From Orychophragmus violaceus (lineage: Eukaryota > Streptophyta > Magnoliopsida > Brassicales > Brassicaceae): a stretch of 64,000 nt of DNA. The stretch covers positions 19,244,720 to 19,308,719 of the forward strand of contig CM058235.1 of the NCBI GenBank assembly GCA_030180135.1, given 5' to 3'. Under the pieces are notes generated by a model. It worked only from the letters and a program-made list of their open reading frames with translations. It searched no databases and was not told the DNA's origin. Positions 1 to 12,179 of the stretch are shown one piece after another. The position numbers and the translations under genes are program-made. Each line of letters opens with the position of its first letter. Positions within the stretch are counted from its first letter, which is position 1.

Positions 1-410
1 GGGATATAAATTAAAAGTGAGGTCGAAACTGTTCTTTATTGATCTTAAGGCCGAAGCCGAGCTGTAAACAGGATGGTACGAGGTGGGAGTCCATCTAATG
101 ACGTGCTCCCTAAAGATTGCTTGAAGTCGGAGCTTTATAGAAGCAGCTCGGCACTCTCGCAAGTTATAATGTGTCTAAAATGAAGAGTGAAGAGTCCTAT
201 TTATAGTGTTTATGCGCTGACTTCTCTTTGGGCTGATTCCTTATTGGACTTGTCTTCGTGGGCCAACATAAAAATGATTGATTTAACAAAATTTCTAATG
301 GGCTTTGAATGGGTGTTAAACCCATATCCAACAATCTTTGACCTCATCAGGGATTTGTGGGATAGACCATTAGCTTCGCATACTTAAAGCAACTTCCCAT
401 GTTAAAGATT
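1..410 (-). other. Possible LTR-like promoter fragment
   Basis: Read on the minus strand, this stretch has a TATA-like motif (the complement of 'ctatttatag' near 198-207). It is followed by GC-richer sequence and then a possible polyadenylation signal (AATAAAG, near 34-40). That is the order expected for the U3-R part of an LTR. No matching second copy, terminal TG/CA pair or target-site duplication is visible, because the window begins inside it. The short reading frame at 187-387 has no recognisable domain. This is inference from base composition and motif order only. Confidence 0.25.
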
Positions 411-2040
411 TTGTTTCCATAAGTCTTAAGATTTCACGTGAATCTCTATCATAATTATTTAATTTTTTGTCAACCTATCATAATTATTTATAATTTACTT
501 TTTTCTACTTTTTCATATATGCTAAACAATCCGTTGGCCAGCTTTTTATATTTAAATCAAATCCAATTTTAGCTCATTTTGAATCTGTTAGATGAATGAT
601 TTTCAGATTGGCCAATCCCTGTCCAGTTTGATTCTAAAACAAATTACATATGTAACGGCCTGTGCTTGTCCGGTCTAATTCTCAAACGGCTTACATATGT
701 AATATTTACATATATTGATAATAAATAAGTAAAAGACTCTCGACGACAAATTATTCCATAGATTTTAAATTATTTTTTATTCTAAATATTCACATGTATA
801 AAGAAAAAGAATATATATATATATATGTCATATTTTATAGTTTCCAAATAAGAGTTTGAATAAATTTTGTTTTTAAATATAAAGCTGAGTTCTCTTAAAA
901 TAAAATTGAAAATGACATGTCTTTTGAACGAAATAACATTTCTAATTTAACTAATATATTATCTAATGGCAGGCGAATTTTGGTTGAATATTTTGGGGTT
1001 TTGTAAGAGAAAATTATATGAGAGGGCACCTTCAAGTGTCTTTATTACGCCAAAGGACACCTTGGTGTTTTGAGATACCTTGAGCTAGGGAAATTTCAAC
1101 ATTACCCCTTATTCTTAACTAAATCAATTAACTATATCTTTCCTAACTAAACCAATTACTTCACGATTTCTTTCCTTCCTCTTTATTAGTTGAGAATCTC
1201 TTTAGAACTCTATTCCTCTTTCTCTCTCTGTGTTTCAAATTTTGAATCATTTTCCTTGTTTCTAAGAGCCGATTGTTTCTTCACCTCTTCTCCTCTCTTT
1301 AACCTTTTGTTTCTCCCAGATTTCACCAAAAAAATAGTAGCTTTTCATCGGAATCCGTGAGTAGCAGGTATCTTCTTCTTCTAGCTATCCATTTCTCTTA
1401 TTAGGGATTTAAGTATTGGAGGCGGTGACGGAGAAATCGCCGTCGATAAGAGGCTGTTGACGGGAAGGAGAGTCGGAGGATGAGAGTCTCTTGAAGAGGA
1501 AGATCTGGTGACGGAGGAGACGGAGAGGAATCGACGGCTCGGTCTCCGGAGGCAGCGGGAGGGAAAATGGTGGTGGAGCTTGTCGGAGCACCAGTAATGA
1601 GAACGTTAGCCATGCCCCTGCAACTGCTAAAAAGGTCAATGTTAACACTAAGAAAGACGATAAATTTGTAAGTTTCATTTTTGTTTCTGACCCATCTGTT
1701 AAATTGATTGGCTTCTGTTTGGTTCTCTGTTGAAGTGATGGAATCTTAGGGAAAGTGTGGAGTGTTCTCTATTTTTGTTTTAATTATTAAATTCAACTTA
1801 TGTTTACAGATCTATTATGTTTACAGATCTATTATTCTTGAATTCTTGTCTTTGTTTCCACTTGCTATATCTGTAAATCTCCAAAGTTTCGTCCTTTTTG
1901 TTTCTACCGTCCAACTAGTAAAGACTTTATCTTTTTGTTCTCAATTGAATCTAAAGCCATACATTAAAAAGGTTAGTGTTTTATTTCTTCTGTGTACGAT
2001 TGCTTATACATTAAAAAGGTCAATGTTATAAAAAATTGAT
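411..2040. other. AT-rich noncoding stretch, no gene recognised
   Basis: This is AT-rich sequence with a short (AT)n run at 810-826 and a repeated ACATATGTAA word near 648-704. At 1,020-1,700 the base composition rises toward pyrimidine-rich, UTR-like sequence. Small overlapping minus-strand frames at 1,401-1,678 have no domain I recognise. I see no conserved protein, RNA gene or terminal repeats here. Confidence 0.4.
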
Positions 2041-2046
2041 TTTTAT

Positions 2047-2240
2047 GTGGACAACTATTTGACTAATTTTGGTGGATATGGAGGTGGTGGATATGGTGCA
2101 AACGGTAGATCTAACAGTCGCGGTTATGGCGAAGGTTCAACTGAAAGTGCAGGTGGTGGATATGGTGCAAGCCAAGAATTCCATGGACAAAGGATGAGCA
2201 CAAAAGGTTCTTACTTGGGCTGCAAAAAGGTAGGGAAGTG
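2047..2240 (+). pseudogene. Glycine-rich protein fragment
   Basis: An open frame without a usable ATG (it begins at a GTG) encodes a glycine/tyrosine-rich stretch with GGYGGGGYGA, SRGYGEGS and GGGYGAS blocks. This resembles the low-complexity tail of plant glycine-rich or hnRNP-like RNA-binding proteins. No RRM domain precedes it. After about residue 65 the frame runs into repetitive TGGACAT-rich DNA, where the sequence stops looking like protein. It is most simply a captured or decayed exon fragment. Glycine-rich sequence is easily produced by GGTGGATATGG-type repeats, so it may never have been coding. Confidence 0.35.
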
Positions 2241-2269
2241 GACGCTTGTTTTTTTTTTTTTAGACACTA

Positions 2270-3620
2270 TGGATATGACATGTATGGACATCATATTTAG
2301 TGTTGGGCTTGTTTCTTACTTGGGCTGCAAAAAGATTGGTTCAGGAGGACTAACTTGTCCACATGACGTGAATATCGCACGTGAAAGCTGCATCTACGAG
2401 TGCTCCACAAAACAAATGGCTCGTTGGTGCTGGCTATTATGGATGGATTATTATAAGGACGTGGATCCTCTAGAGCCAATTCAGTTGAAGCTAGATGAGG
2501 AAGAAGATTCTGCATACATACTTGGTTTTATGACCACAATTGGCTAGTAAAGACCAAAATGATTAATGGTCCAAGTTTGTGGACATGGCTTATTATGATT
2601 TATGTACATGTGTTATTGGGGTTTGTGGACATGTGTTATTAATGGTCTATTTCAGTTTTTTTAATGCATCAAGTTTGTAGATATGTGTTATTAAGGTTTT
2701 CTCACTTTAATTTTTTTTTATTGTGTACTAAAACAGATGGATATGTCATTGTGGATACATTATTGCATAACAGAGCCCATGGATATTTTAATAGGGCACG
2801 TGGATGTTTTAATAGTTTGATGTTAGTGTCAATCAAACAATATCCACAAACCTAAATTATGTCAATGTTATAACAAATTCGATTTTTCGTGGAAAGTCAT
2901 TCGAGTAATGTTCTAATTTTATCATATGTTGTTAAAAGTGGACATCCTTTGGTGGACATAAGGTTTGTCCTTTATTTTGATTCTTCTTGTTTTCGTGGAC
3001 AACCATTTCGTGGACTTGTGTTTTTAGTAATTCTTTCATTTTATTGTGTACTATAATCGGTGGATATGCCATATGGACACATTGTTGTGTAAGTGCTCAT
3101 GGTTATTGTTTATGTGTACATTAAATCATGTCCACGCCATTTTGTATAGAAAGTCAAAATAGTATACTAATGATTATGGACATCATAGATTTATCATTTA
3201 CATTTGGCCGTGTACATCACTTGCATTTGACCATGTACACCCATTAATTCAATAGCGTCTCAAACCATTCGTTTATGTATATGCCACCATCGTCTACTAC
3301 ATTCTATTCACCATTTCATAATTGTTTTTCTGTCCATTATCCACAGTCGCCTTACCTTACTTATCTCTTACTTTTTATTTTTCCGGTATGACATGTGCGG
3401 ATATGTTGTCGAAGACTTGTAATTGTATTCAATTCATTATGTCAAGACGATTGTATAAATGTCTATAATTTAACGATGCACACATGTACACTTACCAAAA
3501 CGAGGTCGAGGAGACGGTTGACCTATTTTAACGTGGACGATAACATGGCTGATAGGTGTATTTTACTTTTTATCATCCATATCGACACGTTTATGTGTAC
3601 ATTTGTGTGTGGACATTGTT
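2270..3620 (+). repeat. TGGACAT-rich degenerate tract
   Basis: The words GTGGACAT, GTGGATAT, ATGGACA and GTGTACA recur irregularly across this interval, for example near 2,283, 2,577, 2,625, 2,939, 2,993, 3,176 and 3,607. They are embedded in AT-rich DNA with no fixed period. The strand bias is strong: the TGGACA orientation greatly outnumbers its complement. There is no convincing coding frame; those at 2,664-2,855 and 3,395-3,649 are short and unlike known proteins. It may be the decayed remains of the Gly-Tyr coding repeat just upstream, or a degenerate minisatellite. Confidence 0.4.
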
Positions 3621-4819
3621 TTATTGTACTATTCATATTAGAATTTTAACATTCATAAAATTTGACATAAAATTAACCGAAATATATCAAAATGGGTATC
3701 AAAATGTAGAGAAAAACAAATTATAATTTATAGAACAAAAAAAAAATTAAGTTACGTTTTTTAGAAAATCTACAAAGTTAAAAAGAGATCAAAGGGGTAA
3801 GAGAATAATAAACTAAAAAATAAATCTGGAAAAGCAAAAAATCGTCAGAGAAACAAAAAGAAAAATAATTTTTTTTTCAAAAAATTAAATAAATGTAACT
3901 TTTGTCCACAGCCATAGATTTCATTTAAATCGGACGGTCACCAGCTTATACTTACCATCTAACCAAAAATGCTAACTGGAAAGAGTATGATTGAGGGGCA
4001 ATTCAGCCAATATTAGGCTTGAAACTGTGAACAGTACCATAGATGCCCTTTTATGTAAGAAAGTGGAGGGAAAGTGCCATTTGGTGTAAATCTCTCGTTT
4101 TGTAAGCCTCTGCAACAAGTGAGTGCGTTTGATGTCCCACCAAATATGGTGAAGCCTATGTTGCTGGCCCTCTTCTCCTTTCCTCGCTTCATTTTATTTT
4201 GCTTGTTTTTTTTTCATGTTTTTTTGTTTTGTTTTAGACGGTCGGTTGTGGCTACTTTTGAACCTATGGGTAGGATTTTTTTTGGGTCAAACACCTATGG
4301 GTAGGATTATGTCGAATATTCTCTTATAATCAAGTTGAAACTTTTGTTATCCCCTAATAGTTTGGATATACATCATTACAGAAATCATAATGGACTTGGA
4401 AAGTATTGTAAAGTTTTTCCACAGCTATGATTTTCTCTATAATCTATCCAGAAAAACATTCTATAACACTAATTTTTCTAATCATGCTTTACACTATTTT
4501 TATAACTATATATATTTTTTCCTTTTTGTTTTCTTTTTTTGTTACAGCGAACACAATATTTATGGTAGGTAATGTTCGTTCACACACTTTTGGGCTGATA
4601 GGCAAGAATTTTGACTGCAGATTTTGATTGTAATCTTTTTTGACTATAGAAGTTTTAGGCAGAAAAAATTATAGTTGTTACTTAAATTATTGATAAAAGT
4701 ATGTTTAATACTAATAGCTCTAGAAGTTATGACTTATTTTAGAATTTACAAAAATGTCTTTTTTTAAAAATATAGTTTATGCAAATTTTTTTTGTCAACA
4801 ACTTAAAGAAACATCTAAA
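3621..4819. other. AT-rich noncoding, nothing recognised
   Basis: AT-rich sequence with poly-A and poly-T runs and small unconserved frames (4,074-4,304 and 4,390-4,627). I could not find terminal repeats, a domain or an RNA gene. It lies between the repeat tract and the 3' end of LINE-1. Confidence 0.4.
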
Positions 4820-5863
4820 CTAACTCAAATGTTCAGATTGGTAAGTAAGGAATTTATGTACACAAAATAATAAGGTTGAATGTGTTCACTTTGTGCATAT
4901 TTGTCCGTCTCTGTGTTGTTCATGAACGAGATGTGAACTTTGATAAAAAAAAATTGGAAACTCTTTTCACCTTTCAAATTTCTCCAAATGGATAGAGAAA
5001 GCCGACCAATCTTTGGATTTGTGAATCATCTTCACAAGCTCCAAACGGTCAATGGCAAAGATGATTTCTTCTTGTTAATAAAATTTTATGTATTTCATTG
5101 TCCATATTAGTGTTTCAAATTTAGCATATAACAGTGAAAGAATAATCCAAATGTTCATTGTCCCCTTCATTTCGTTCATCCTTCATTCGAAAAACAAGCA
5201 TACCATCCTTACCCTGAAAAATGTCACCTTATTTCCAAGACCGCCAATTTAACACCATAACCCCCATCTCACCCAGATGAAGTCCTTATCATCATATGTC
5301 GGGTTTTCCGATTGATTTAGACCTTGAGCATCGATTAAATGTTCGTCTTCCCAGGTTCAAAATTCTATTTCTACCATTTGTAAAATCTCCCTTAGGTCCA
5401 TATCCACATTTTAATATAGTTTATCATTTCTACTCTTACAGAAATACCACATAATGCAGGGACACATGACTATGTAAAATATCTTTTGGAATTCTCCTAA
5501 AAAGGTAATTCAAATTCGTAAACACAAATTCCATTGGGAATACAGTCGGATTTGAAGGGATCCGAGATAAATCACATGTTTGAATGGATGGTGAACATTC
5601 AAAAAGTACATGATTTATCGTTTCTGGCTCTAATCCACAACATGGGCATTGCATATCACATTTTATACTTCTTGACTTTAAATTCTTTATGGCCGGGATG
5701 CATCCCAAAATCGCTTTCTAGATAAAATGTCTTAACTTTGGTATATGTTTTCCAAGTAAAAGATTGTAATGTTGTCAAAAATCCGGTCTCATCCTTGGTG
5801 TGCCTTGACCTTTGTCCGGAAATTATTTTTCTATCTGATATTCTAATTTAACCATATACTGAC
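4820..5863 (-). pseudogene. LINE-1 3' part: zf-RVT and RNase H remnants
   Basis: The minus strand carries the C-terminal modules of a plant L1-type LINE ORF2. At about 5,436-5,708 is a zf-RVT domain with CPCCG and the INHVLFEC motif, the zinc-binding linker found after the reverse transcriptase. Downstream (5,430 to 4,850) short, frameshifted stretches such as DRLELVKMIHKSKDW and NNTETDKYAQS resemble the RNase H-like domain that ends many plant LINE polyproteins. Several stops and frame changes make it a pseudogene. The upstream continuation is at 11,320-11,665, across the retroelement at 5,864-11,314. The exact 3' end and poly-A tail are not clear. Confidence 0.75.
5859..5863. repeat. Target-site duplication CTGAC (left)
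   Basis: The five bases CTGAC directly before TGTAACGCCCC match the five bases at 11,315-11,319, directly after ATTACA. This fixes both ends of the element inserted in LINE-1. Confidence 0.85.
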
Positions 5864-8195
5864 TGTAACGCCCCTTTTTCGTTATCCGCTGACCGACGAG
5901 CTGACCGGTCAACAATCAAACAAGAACATGATCGATTGAACCCAAGCAGGCCAAAAGAGAAAAGTTTGTCACAATACGAAGCCAGAGCCAGTCCGGTTTG
6001 AGACAAAGGCTCGCACCAAACCGTCCTTGACCCCATTTACCTCGCTTCCACAATACAAAGTTTTTCAACATGTATTGCTTTCACGAGTTTTGTTGGTTCG
6101 GACTAAACCAATATCAGGGAAGCGATTTTATTTCTAAGTATTTTAAGTCTTTTACAAACAATTTTCCTATTTCAATCTAAATATAAACACTCGAAAATAA
6201 ACTGGCGCCATGAAAACCCGAACCAAAATAAACCATACAAAATCATCGAATCAAATCCCCGACCGGCAAGCAATCCGGAAAATACACCTACTATGTCCGT
6301 CGAGCTAAACCTGAAAACAACAAAAAAGAGTCTAATGAGTGATCTAGAATCACTCAGCGAGTCGGTCTACACTAAAGGCTTCTAATCTAACCTAGAATTA
6401 CTAATCCCGCCCAGAACCCCAAAATAACAGGCAAAAAGAATAAAATAGCCTATCATGTGCCACAATGACGTGATAAGCTCACAACACACAAGAATTCTCT
6501 AACAACAATAAATTCTACGGAAATCGAGGTCATTTCGGTCCCTGCCCTTGATTAGACTCAATCTATCTATCGCGGTACCAACCTAACACCATTGGGCCCA
6601 CTATGTGAACTCAGTAAATTCCACGGGAACACTTAGCTACCGCCATGATAACTAAAACTACCCACGACTCTTAGACCTAAACACGAAGTCCAACGACCTA
6701 GGACACTGTTCTTCGTCCATCGATACACAGCGACTCGGGCTACCCCTTGATAGCCTAAGTTTCCATCCCGTCCAGCCCTAGAACAAGACCCCATATTCTC
6801 CGGACCACACACCTACCGGCGTCACTTAGTAGGTTAACACCATAACCAGATTCACCACGTGAATCGGTCAGGCAAATTCTCGAGGATCCAATCGGGTCAG
6901 AAGTATCGGAACGCTTTCAATCGACTTGAGGGACCTAACACACCCTAGAGTCCTAGTACATAACGTAAACACGCAAAATCACTGGGACTCTACACATCAA
7001 GCAATATCGACAAGGTCGAAAGATAAAATAAACGCAACACGATCTATACCACAAGTCCTATTCCACCATCACCACCGACCTTATCCAATTCTATACTGGA
7101 TTAGGTAACTACCAAACTTAGCCGATCCCGTGACCGACGTAAGTATCACACAATATGTCTACCTGGCCCAACACCGGAATAGACTAAACAAGCAAGCCTG
7201 CACACAACACAACATCAATCCAACACACAACAACTGAATAATTAAACAAGCTTTTAGGTTCATTAATAACTTACCTTGGGATTAGCGGATTGCTAACCCC
7301 GTAGACAGCTCAATTAATTAACATTTTAATTTATCTTTCCTACATATCTTTTAATAATCTCTTCGATCTGTCGGTGTAGGATTAATAAACTTACTAATCC
7401 CCCGACATCTCACTGTTATTTAATTTAATTCAATTAACCCAATAACCCGACTAATCTCTAATCTAATAACCCACCCGTTATTATATTCTCTGGTTTGTTA
7501 TGTCTTTTAACCGTATTTTAATTATGTCTTAATTTCCCGTATATAGATTCATTTAATTATGTTCATACTTTAATATATATGCATATACGTCCTAACCATG
7601 CCAATCTATATGAATGCATCAAACAATATTCAATCAACGGATTAACGAGCATTAACAATTAATTATATATCATGCATATAAATCCTAGCCAATTCAATCA
7701 TCTAACCGATAACAATCAATTAACCAATCAATCACAGGCATGCAAATCTAAAGCTATGGTTTAGGGATTCCCGGTCTACATGCTCTATCTAAATGCATAA
7801 TTAACCGACTCACAATGTATAATAGATGCAATGGGTGACGGATGTGACGACTGTGAATTCCCGAGACCGAGCTGCTGCTAACCTGAACATTTCCCAAACC
7901 AGACGACTGTACTGATGCAAATCCAAACCAGAATCGAACCGTTGACTGACTAAACTGGGCCGTTGACCAAGAGTTAACCGGCTTGACCATGGTTGACCGA
8001 TCGTTGACTGGAAGTTGACCGTTGACCATTGCTAAACCGTTTTGACAAGCGTTGACCAAAGCTTGAACCGGACCAACCCAAGTGCTGTACAACCTTGAAC
8101 CAATCCCTAGATGAACCGGCTGAAGAGAACCACGTTGACTGGCGGCGGCGAGAGCTTCTCTGGCGTTGACTCATGGCGGCGAGCGTTGACCTTCT

Positions 8196-8622
8196 GCGGC
8201 GGCTCCGGCGACTCTCCGGCAGCAGCGAGGCAAGGGACCGACGATGATTGATGAGGAGAGTGAGGTGAGTCCGAATATACAAAGATTTTAAGAAGATTCA
8301 AGGGGGTTTTGAAGTTATTTAGATAACTTGCTACTCAGGCAATGAAGAACATGAAGAACAAGATGAATATCTTCATAGTTTCCTTGAAGATGGTGGGTTT
8401 TAGATAAATGTCGAGAGAGATAGTGGTGGTTCTCGTGGGTGGTGAGAGGAGAGAGGTTGAAGAGAATTGTTTGATGGTTTTTGGGTGAGATGAAATGAAT
8501 GTGAGGGAGCATGATGATGGGATGGAAACCATGCAAAGAACACAAAAATGTTCTTTGAATCTAGGAGGAGAGGTTTCATCATTTGGGAGGAGAAAGTGAC
8601 AAGAGTCACTCCAGGGAACCCT
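8196..8622 (-). repeat. LTR-like direct repeat, left copy
   Basis: This block matches 10,429-10,848 in the same orientation. It shares the motif GATGAGGAGAGTGAGGTGAG, a run of ATGAAGAACATGAAGAACAA and a trailing GGGAGGAGAAAGTGACAA. Identity is high but imperfect, with small indels. Similarity stops abruptly after about 8,622, where the right copy instead continues to the element end. That is consistent with a deletion of the inner LTR edge. The overlapping small frames here are repeat shadows. Confidence 0.7.
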
Positions 8623-8629
8623 CAAGAAT

Positions 8630-8960
8630 TACCAACAACCTAGCGAATCTACAAATGCAGTAATTCTTACCTATCGAACAAAATATCTAGCGATCAAGCA
8701 AATGCATTTCTAACAACCCAACGATAAAACCAAAGCAAGAGTACTACTTTAACAACCGAGCAATGCAGTTCTAACAACCTAGCGATCACGCAAATGCAAT
8801 GCGATTAACCTATCTGCCAAATGAATGCTTCGCCAACGGTTATAAAAATCAAACAATGCAATGAATCAAACAGGCTAACACCCTAGCGATCAAATAAATG
8901 CGGCGGTTCAAAATCATAATCTAGCAACCTAACGAGCAATGAAATGCATAAATCAAACAT
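8630..8960. repeat. Degenerate AACAACCTAGCGATCAA repeats
   Basis: Variants of AACAACCTAGCGATCAAGCA followed by AATGCA recur several times with irregular spacing, near 8,632, 8,693, 8,716, 8,768 and 8,880. The pattern continues weakly to about 9,010. It lies downstream (minus strand) of the gag remnant, in the untranslated 3' part of the element, and has no coding frame. Confidence 0.5.
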
Positions 8961-9339
8961 TCAAGGAAACAATCAAATTCCAAACAAAACATAATGCAAC
9001 AAGCAATCAATCAAACAATATATCAGGTTATCATCACGGAAAGTTAATGTCGTCGTCTCATGGGTCATGATGAGTGATCGCTTGTTCCGATCATCATTTG
9101 TATTCACATCATAATAAGATTGCATTCACAAACCATCACATGCATGCAATAGAATACTCCGCATCCACCATATACATAAAAACATCCATATCCATACATT
9201 CTAGTTCTTAGTACATAATTTTAGCCGCAGTCTACTGCAAAGCGGTCTCCCCCATCATACCCAAAAACGAAATCAAGCGCCACTACATATCCGAAAGTCG
9301 TCAGTAACGAATAATACGCTGATCTATATACAATAAAAA

Positions 9340-10218
9340 TGAGTTAGAACCCTACTTACCTGGGCATACTCTAATACCTAACCAAAGGCCTCCAACAAGA
9401 CTGATACACCCCGAAAAGGCGACCGTACGGCTCGTGGAAGTATCCACTGGCAAGTGTGCCAGAGGGATGGTGTGGGTGTACGGCGCGTGTGGATGGTGTT
9501 GGTGTAGGGGCCGTGCTGGGACGAGGATCAGCAATAGGGCATATCAGTGCAAGGTGGCCGTCATTACCGCATATCTCGCAGATGACCGGTGGCGGAACCG
9601 CCTGGTAAGGCTCGCGGTAGCTAGAATCAGACGGAATAGGTCACCAGTGAAAGTGGAATCTTGTGGCTCCGCAGGCATCGCAACGTGGGTACTGAGGCGG
9701 TTCCGATGACTAAGGTGCAGACGAGTCAGCCTGAGGAAGTGACTGATGATGAACACCAATGTGCTGCTCCAGAACATCTGCGAGCATAGCAGTGTGCTCG
9801 GCTATATGCTCCTCCGAATCACGATGCTGGGACGAGTCGATGGGCTCCATCAAGAATCAAAGTCCGATAGTGAAATGAACAGGAGATCACCCGGACTGTA
9901 CGGCTCATGCAGGACGTGTACCTCAGGAATAGGCACCTGCTATAGAGGCGAGAGAGGTGGTAACAGTGGCAGCCCGATACCTGAAGCCGCAAGAACCTCA
10001 AAATAGCCGATATAAGGATCGGCAAAGTCTGCGTCATCCCTGAGAGATGCAGGGAGAGGTGATGGAAGAGGCGCGGTGACAAGAGCTGCTGCGGATGCAC
10101 CCACATGTGCTCGAAATGGAACCGGGGCGCGATCAGAAGTACGCAAACCCCGAGCTGAAGATAGGGCACGCTGCTCCGAACGAGCCATGCCGGATCCAGC
10201 TGATCCCTGCCTACTCAT
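9340..10218 (-). pseudogene. gag remnant with CCHC zinc knuckle
   Basis: On the minus strand an ATG at 10,216-10,218 opens a frame starting MSRQGSAGSGMARSEQRA that ends at 9,940. After frame changes the similarity to a Gag-type protein continues. A perfect C-x2-C-x4-H-x4-C knuckle (CEICGNDGHLALIC) is encoded at about 9,540-9,582, preceded by a second, imperfect cysteine cluster (CDACG...HFHW) and an in-frame stop. A proline/threonine-rich tail follows. The knuckle is the RNA-binding motif of retroelement nucleocapsids. No protease or polymerase follows, so this looks like a gag-only element. The family name is not certain. Confidence 0.6.
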
Positions 10219-10428
10219 GCTGCAACCAATCCAAACCACACACCATACACTCCAACCCACCTGGGGCACGCTGCTGCGAGTCTGCAACCAAAAACATAAG
10301 AATGTTAGTACAGTTCTAATAAAAAAAATTAACTTCCCATTTCCCCCGGGTTTGATAGACGCGGCTCGGTTTCTTAATCGATGCTTGGGCGACTCATTTT
10401 GACTCGATAAAACCGGCGGCGGCCTACG

Positions 10429-10848
10429 CGGTGGCTCCGGCGACGGCGAGGCATGGGACCAACGTCAATTGATGAGGAGAGTGAGGTGAGTCTGAATATG
10501 CAAATATTTTGAGAAGATTCCAGGGGGATTTGAAGTTATTTAGATACTTGCTACTCAAGCAATGAAGAACATGAAGAACAAGATGAATATCTTCATAGTT
10601 TTGTTGAAGATGGTTGGGTTTTTGATGAATATGGAGATAGATAGAGGTGGTTATGGTGGGTGGTGAAAGGATAGAGGCTGGAGAGAATTGGTTGATGGTT
10701 TTTGGGTGAGATGAAATGAATGTGAAGGAGCATGATTATGGGATGGAAACCATGCAAAGAACACAAAAATGTTCTTTGAATCTAGAAGGAGGAGAGGTGG
10801 CGCCTTTTGGGAGGAGAAAGTGACAATTTTCTCTCCATGGAACACTCT
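10429..10848 (-). repeat. LTR-like direct repeat, right copy
   Basis: Partner of 8,196-8,622. After the repeat the sequence continues uninterrupted to the element terminus ATTACA at 11,314. This copy therefore retains the outer edge of the LTR (the 5' edge for a minus-strand element) that the left copy lacks. Confidence 0.65.
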
Positions 10849-11319
10849 GAAGCTTTGTGCATTGAACCCCCAATCCAAAAATCCTCCATTTCTCCCATTA
10901 GTTCAGTTTGGATCAAACCAACCAAAATTAGCTTTTAATTCATCAAAACCCTGTAGCTTCTGCAATAAATTCTCCGAGCTTCATTTTAAAATATAAGATT
11001 CTTTTAGAAGAATTTAGCAACTCGTTTCACCTCAAACGGACATACGTAGCTTCCGTAATGAATTTTTACAAGTTTATCGGTTCCATCGGTTTTCTTTTCC
11101 GGTAGTCCGAAAACCTACTTAAAGTCCCATTCCACTATTTCTTGTCTTCTAAATATTTTTTTACTTAAAAAGAGAAATATTTCGCTCGTCTTTGCTTCCT
11201 CCTCGCATTTTGGTAAAATTACCAAAAGGCCCCTCATCTTCTGAAAATTAAGAAACTGTCCTGGTTGACTTTTCTGCTGGTCGTTGATCCACTTTTATGA
11301 AACAAGGTATTACACTGAC

Positions 11320-11665
11320 CTTATTTCTTAAAATGCATCCCAAGCTAATATAGTCATGGAAACCTGCTTATAGGTATACCAGAGATGATAGCCGCATCCG
11401 GAGGATCAATAAGATCATTTATACGTTGTGTGTTCCACGAATGTTTGGACTGGTCAATCAACTGATTTACCGTGGGTAATGGGTTAAAAATTCCTTGAGA
11501 AGGGTAGCTTGCTTCAGGCGATAGGTTGGAATCCATGTGTCATTCTATACTGATATAGTTTTCTTGTTCTCACCCTTTTAATTAGTCATTTGATAACCAA
11601 AAGTCTAGCTGATACAATACTCTTCCATCCATATGACGGAGTGTATGATCGTATCAGATCCAGAG
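11320..11665 (-). pseudogene. LINE-1 segment upstream of zf-RVT
   Basis: The minus strand encodes, in broken frames, the linker between RT and zf-RVT of a plant LINE. Recognisable stretches are SYTPSYGWKSI, KTISV followed by NDTWIPTYR, and VNQLIDQSKHSWNTQRIND with IISGIPISR. These correspond to the usual 'W+SI...GNG+TI.VW.DPWIP...V..L....WN...I...F...D...I..IPIS' pattern. It continues at 5,863 once the inserted element and one copy of CTGAC are removed. Beyond 11,665 the similarity stops. Confidence 0.7.
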
Positions 11666-12050
11666 GATAACATAAACAAATTATTAAAAATATTTATTAT
11701 AACATAATAACCAAAACAAAACATGCTGGAAAAAATCCAAAACAAAATCAAGAAATAAATTAGATAAAATGTCTACAACAAATAAACTTCATTTATGTTA
11801 TTACTTCAAGTAACTTCTGAATTTATAAATTTTATTTTTATTAAATATTAAATTAACATAATTTTATAATTAATCAAATAAAACACATAGAAAATGCTTA
11901 AAACATGTAAAATATTTAGTGTCCAACGGTCCACCTATCATTTGCGTTCTCATCATGTACACCTTCCATGTATTATCCTGAAATGTCATGTTCCATCACA
12001 TTCGGAGGATCTTCCTCATTTAGATCTTCTTCATTTGCATTTTCTTGTTT
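11666..12050. other. AT-rich, no gene
   Basis: AT-rich noncoding DNA. The small frame at 11,894-12,103 on the plus strand is the shadow of the minus-strand transposase remnant that follows. Confidence 0.35.
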
Positions 12051-12056
12051 TTTGTC

Positions 12057-12176
12057 TCAAAATCAGGATCCCTGAGATTAAATTTACGAATACAATTGTG
12101 TAAAGTTATGGTTGCCACAACAACTTTTCGCATTGTAGAAATTTTATAAAGTGATGCTAGTCGACGATTAACATTT
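12057..12176 (-). pseudogene. PIF/Harbinger-like transposase C-terminal remnant
   Basis: The minus strand encodes STMRKVVVATITLHNCIRKF followed by NLRDPDFE, resembling the C-terminal part of plant PIF/Harbinger (DDE_Tnp_4) transposases, where 'K.VVA...LHNFIR' is typical. No catalytic DDE residues or terminal inverted repeats are visible, and the frame ends within a few codons on either side. It is a short fragment. The family assignment rests on one motif only. Confidence 0.45.
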
Positions 12177-12179
12177 ATC

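Larger units (their letters stand above)
5864..11314 (-). mobile_element. TGTAA...TTACA retroelement with gag remnant
   Basis: The element is bounded by TGTAACGCC and GTATTACA and flanked by CTGAC duplications, so both outer ends are the ends of an LTR-type insertion. It interrupts LINE-1, whose coding similarity resumes on both sides. Inside, an imperfect direct repeat (8,196-8,622 and 10,429-10,848) looks like what remains of the two LTRs, each deleted on its inner side. The only coding sequence recognised is a minus-strand gag with a zinc knuckle (9,340-10,218). No reverse transcriptase, integrase or RNase H motif is visible, so it is non-autonomous (gag-only) or internally deleted. The stretch 5,864-8,195 is noncoding. 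Confidence 0.7.

Noticed and set aside
1015..4060. A single DNA transposon spanning the glycine-rich fragment and the TGGACAT tract
   Set aside because: I looked for matching inverted ends and target duplication around AGAGGGCACC and the region near 4,050 and found none that agree.
7754..8625. Overlapping Ser/Arg-rich minus-strand frames
   Set aside because: They overlap each other in several frames within an LTR-like repeat, and the equivalent frames in the other copy (10,651-10,996) differ. No domain.
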